From Microcoleus sp. FACHB-672 (GTDB taxonomy: Bacteria > Cyanobacteriota > Cyanobacteriia > Cyanobacteriales > Oscillatoriaceae), in NCBI RefSeq assembly GCF_014695725.1, contig NZ_JACJOU010000015.1, forward strand, positions 1 through 64,000: a stretch of DNA of 64,000 bases, given 5' to 3'. The notes under the pieces were generated by a model. That model was not told the DNA's origin, did not search any database, and saw only the letters and a list, made by a program, of their open reading frames with translations. Below are positions 62,310 through 64,000 of this stretch, piece by piece. A program made the translations under genes and the position numbers. Within the stretch, counting starts at the first letter, position 1, and every line of letters begins with the position of its first letter.

Positions 62310-62992
62310 AAAATTATTCTCAAGCTTCAGTTTTTTGTTTGTCTGACATCTTGCATTCGAGGCACTGTAGCAGCTTTTTGGATAAAGCTCTCGGCTTCAG
62401 GCCGCACTTATCACACCCAGCTAACCCAAAATAATATGATTAAAAGAATAAATCATTTTTACCTGATTATTTTTTACTCTTTTGATCATTTGCCCAAGCT
62501 AAATAGCCTTTTTGTAAAAATGATACTATCTTGTCCGTCTTGTTGTCCACTCTATTTTAAATTTAATTTTTTGAAGCCTTGAAAACTATTAAATTTTGTA
62601 ATTGACCTGAATCTCCTTAGTTTCTAATGAATGCGTTTGCTTTCCTGGCAATTAAAGGCAGGCGCTGTTTATCATAAAAATTATTTAGTCTCTTATTGCC
62701 TGATTTGTGCGTCAAACTTAATTTAGCGCTAGCTTCTGGAGAGCCAAGCCATGAACTCAGTCCCCACAATCTTACCCGTATACTCGGCAAAAAGCTAAAA
62801 TTGAAGCATCTTGAGGTGGAACACTAACAGCAACGCTTCCCCGATGCTCGGCGAATTTCTGGCTCCGGAAGAAATTTTAACTTATTCTTGATAAATGTAA
62901 CTGAAGATTTTATAAAAATTCCTACAGAATTATGACTATAGCTTGTCATAAAGCGCTCAACCATATTCTTAACTAAGGACTGAGGAAAAATT
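62310..62992. other. Intergenic region upstream of the lipase gene
   Basis: AT-rich, no supported gene or repeat. It contains the divergent promoters of the TpsB and lipase genes, not resolved by eye. Confidence 0.4.
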
Positions 62993-64000
62993 ATGAAGCT
63001 TGATGATCGAGATCTATTCACTGGTGAGTTTTATCTAGAAGCCAAACTAGACGTAGCCGAAGCAATCATCAATGGCCAGTTTAAAGATGCGTTTGAATAC
63101 ACCCATAAAGTCGGCCAATATTCCGAACTCGCCTCGACTTCTTTCTTTGATTCAGCATTCGTTCCGGATATGGCCATAGAAGGCAATGAAGAACTTAACT
63201 TAACTTTGGAAAATTCTATAACGGGTGCAATAATCGGCACTCAAGACATGGCTGCTCTCAATGTTGAAAATTTTGAATTCTTCAACAATCTCATAAATTT
63301 TCAACCGAGTAATCAAAATGTAAAAGACTTAGAAACTGTATTTCTTGCAAACAGTTTAAGTGAATGGCCGACAGCCGGTTTAGGAACAGTTCAGGGAGGT
63401 GAAACAGCTGGCGAACTCATTCCAAATGTAGATCGAGATTTTCGGCGGGTGGGGTTTCGAGTGCTTGCAGATTCACCAGAAGCAAAGCAAACCTGGGTGA
63501 TTATTCATGGATGGAATAACAGTTCTCTCACTGACAGTATTGACTCTTTAGCCAAATCAGTCGCCGCAGCAAGACCTGGAGATCGCGTTTTAGCGCTTGA
63601 CTGGAGAGAAGTCTCTTATAATGCGCTACGTGAGGATCTCGGCCCGATTGGCAACGCCTATGCCTCTGCTGCCGGCGGCAATTTGAGAGCAGCTACATGG
63701 ATTGGCGCTGTTGCAGAATTTGCTGTTAAGACGTTAGAAGAAGTTTGGGGAATTAATTCAGAAGAAGCACTCAGAAGTCTAAATTTAATCGGACATAGTT
63801 TGGGTTCATTAGTCAGTGCAGAAATTGGAAGAATTTATCGAGACGATACGAATAGAGCCGACACGAGATTAAATCTAACTAATCCTAATGCAGTTGGTGT
63901 TAGAACAATTACCGCCCTCGATCCGCCTTCAGAATTTAGAGGCAAGTACGATTTAGACAGTAGATTTGCTGGAGAAAACAGACCTGAAAGTTTTAGGGAT
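62993..64000 (+). CDS. Lipase-like alpha/beta hydrolase with Calx-beta-like segment, 3' end outside window
   Basis: The first 336 residues of a longer protein. The start is ATG with GAGGAAA six bases upstream. Residues 57-92 (IEGNEELNLTLENS ... ALNVE) match the Calx-beta strand-loop-strand pattern. From 165 there is a pancreatic-lipase-like hydrolase: VIIHGWNNSS (oxyanion hole, 169-178), LNLIGHSLGSLVSAEIG (nucleophile Ser269) and TALDPP (catalytic Asp310). The catalytic His should lie beyond the window. There is no N-terminal signal peptide, so type I secretion with C-terminal RTX repeats is likely, as in similar cyanobacterial proteins, but cannot be checked here. Confidence 0.88.
   Translation, partial: MKLDDRDLFTGEFYLEAKLDVAEAIINGQFKDAFEYTHKVGQYSELASTSFFDSAFVPDMAIEGNEELNLTLENSITGAIIGTQDMAALNVENFEFFNNLINFQPSNQNVKDLETVFLANSLSEWPTAGLGTVQGGETAGELIPNVDRDFRRVGFRVLADSPEAKQTWVIIHGWNNSSLTDSIDSLAKSVAAARPGDRVLALDWREVSYNALREDLGPIGNAYASAAGGNLRAATWIGAVAEFAVKTLEEVWGINSEEALRSLNLIGHSLGSLVSAEIGRIYRDDTNRADTRLNLTNPNAVGVRTITALDPPSEFRGKYDLDSRFAGENRPESFRD

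Overview
The window is a piece of a cyanobacterial chromosome, probably from a filamentous, non-marine lineage. The evidence is a CpcS/CpeS-type phycobiliprotein lyase, a DesB-type omega-3 acyl-lipid desaturase, a form IV RuBisCO-like methionine-salvage enzyme, SLH/WG-repeat, PRC-barrel and retropepsin-like proteins of cyanobacterial type, heptanucleotide tandem repeats (ATGCCCC/ATGCCCA) and a strongly iterated palindrome TGCCGGCA. The species cannot be named from the sequence alone. No rRNA, tRNA, CRISPR array or intact insertion sequence was seen.

Region 1 (1-18.0 kb) is the right part of a nonribosomal peptide synthetase (NRPS) locus. The first synthetase enters from the left edge and reads (A)-PCP-C-A-PCP-C-A-PCP-TE, followed by a clear terminator. 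After about 1 kb without genes comes a 1415-residue protein fusing an FkbH-type loading domain, a carrier domain, a PqqD/RRE-like module and a GT-A glycosyltransferase-like domain. Then comes a one-module synthetase, C-A-PCP-TE, whose A domain looks like the alpha-aminoadipate reductase (Lys2) type. Two thioesterase-ended synthetases flanking a loading/glycosyltransferase fusion form the most unusual part of the window.

Region 2 (18-25.5 kb) holds a thioredoxin-like [2Fe-2S] ferredoxin, a degenerate receiver protein, a YgfZ-type folate-binding protein, small membrane or secreted proteins, a PD-(D/E)XK nuclease-like protein and a patatin phospholipase. Region 3 (25.6-31.4 kb) is a minus-strand methionine-salvage cluster, mtnD-mtnW-(EEP phosphatase)-mtnX-(SLH/WG protein)-mtnB. 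The two guests are not known pathway enzymes.

Region 4 (31.9-39 kb) is mixed accessory DNA: a ZIP-like membrane protein, a methyltransferase with a decayed partial copy 3 kb away, a small-protein/retropepsin pair, gene relics and a DUF262-HNH (GmrSD-like) candidate defence nuclease. Region 5 (39-50 kb) has smc, a PRC-barrel protein, a D-Ala-D-Ala carboxypeptidase, a membrane-anchored protein with an internally duplicated domain, fdhD, and a DUF6745-like protein overlapping its small partner.

Region 6 (50-64 kb) has a two-gene unit joining an SbnA-like PLP synthase and a MATE-like exporter, an FdhF/YdeP-type molybdoprotein (which may use FdhD), a CAP-domain RTX protein, a 45-residue membrane protein with a strong ribosome binding site, a phycobilin lyase, desB, a TpsB/FhaC-type outer-membrane transporter, and the start of a lipase with a Calx-beta-like segment that runs off the right edge.
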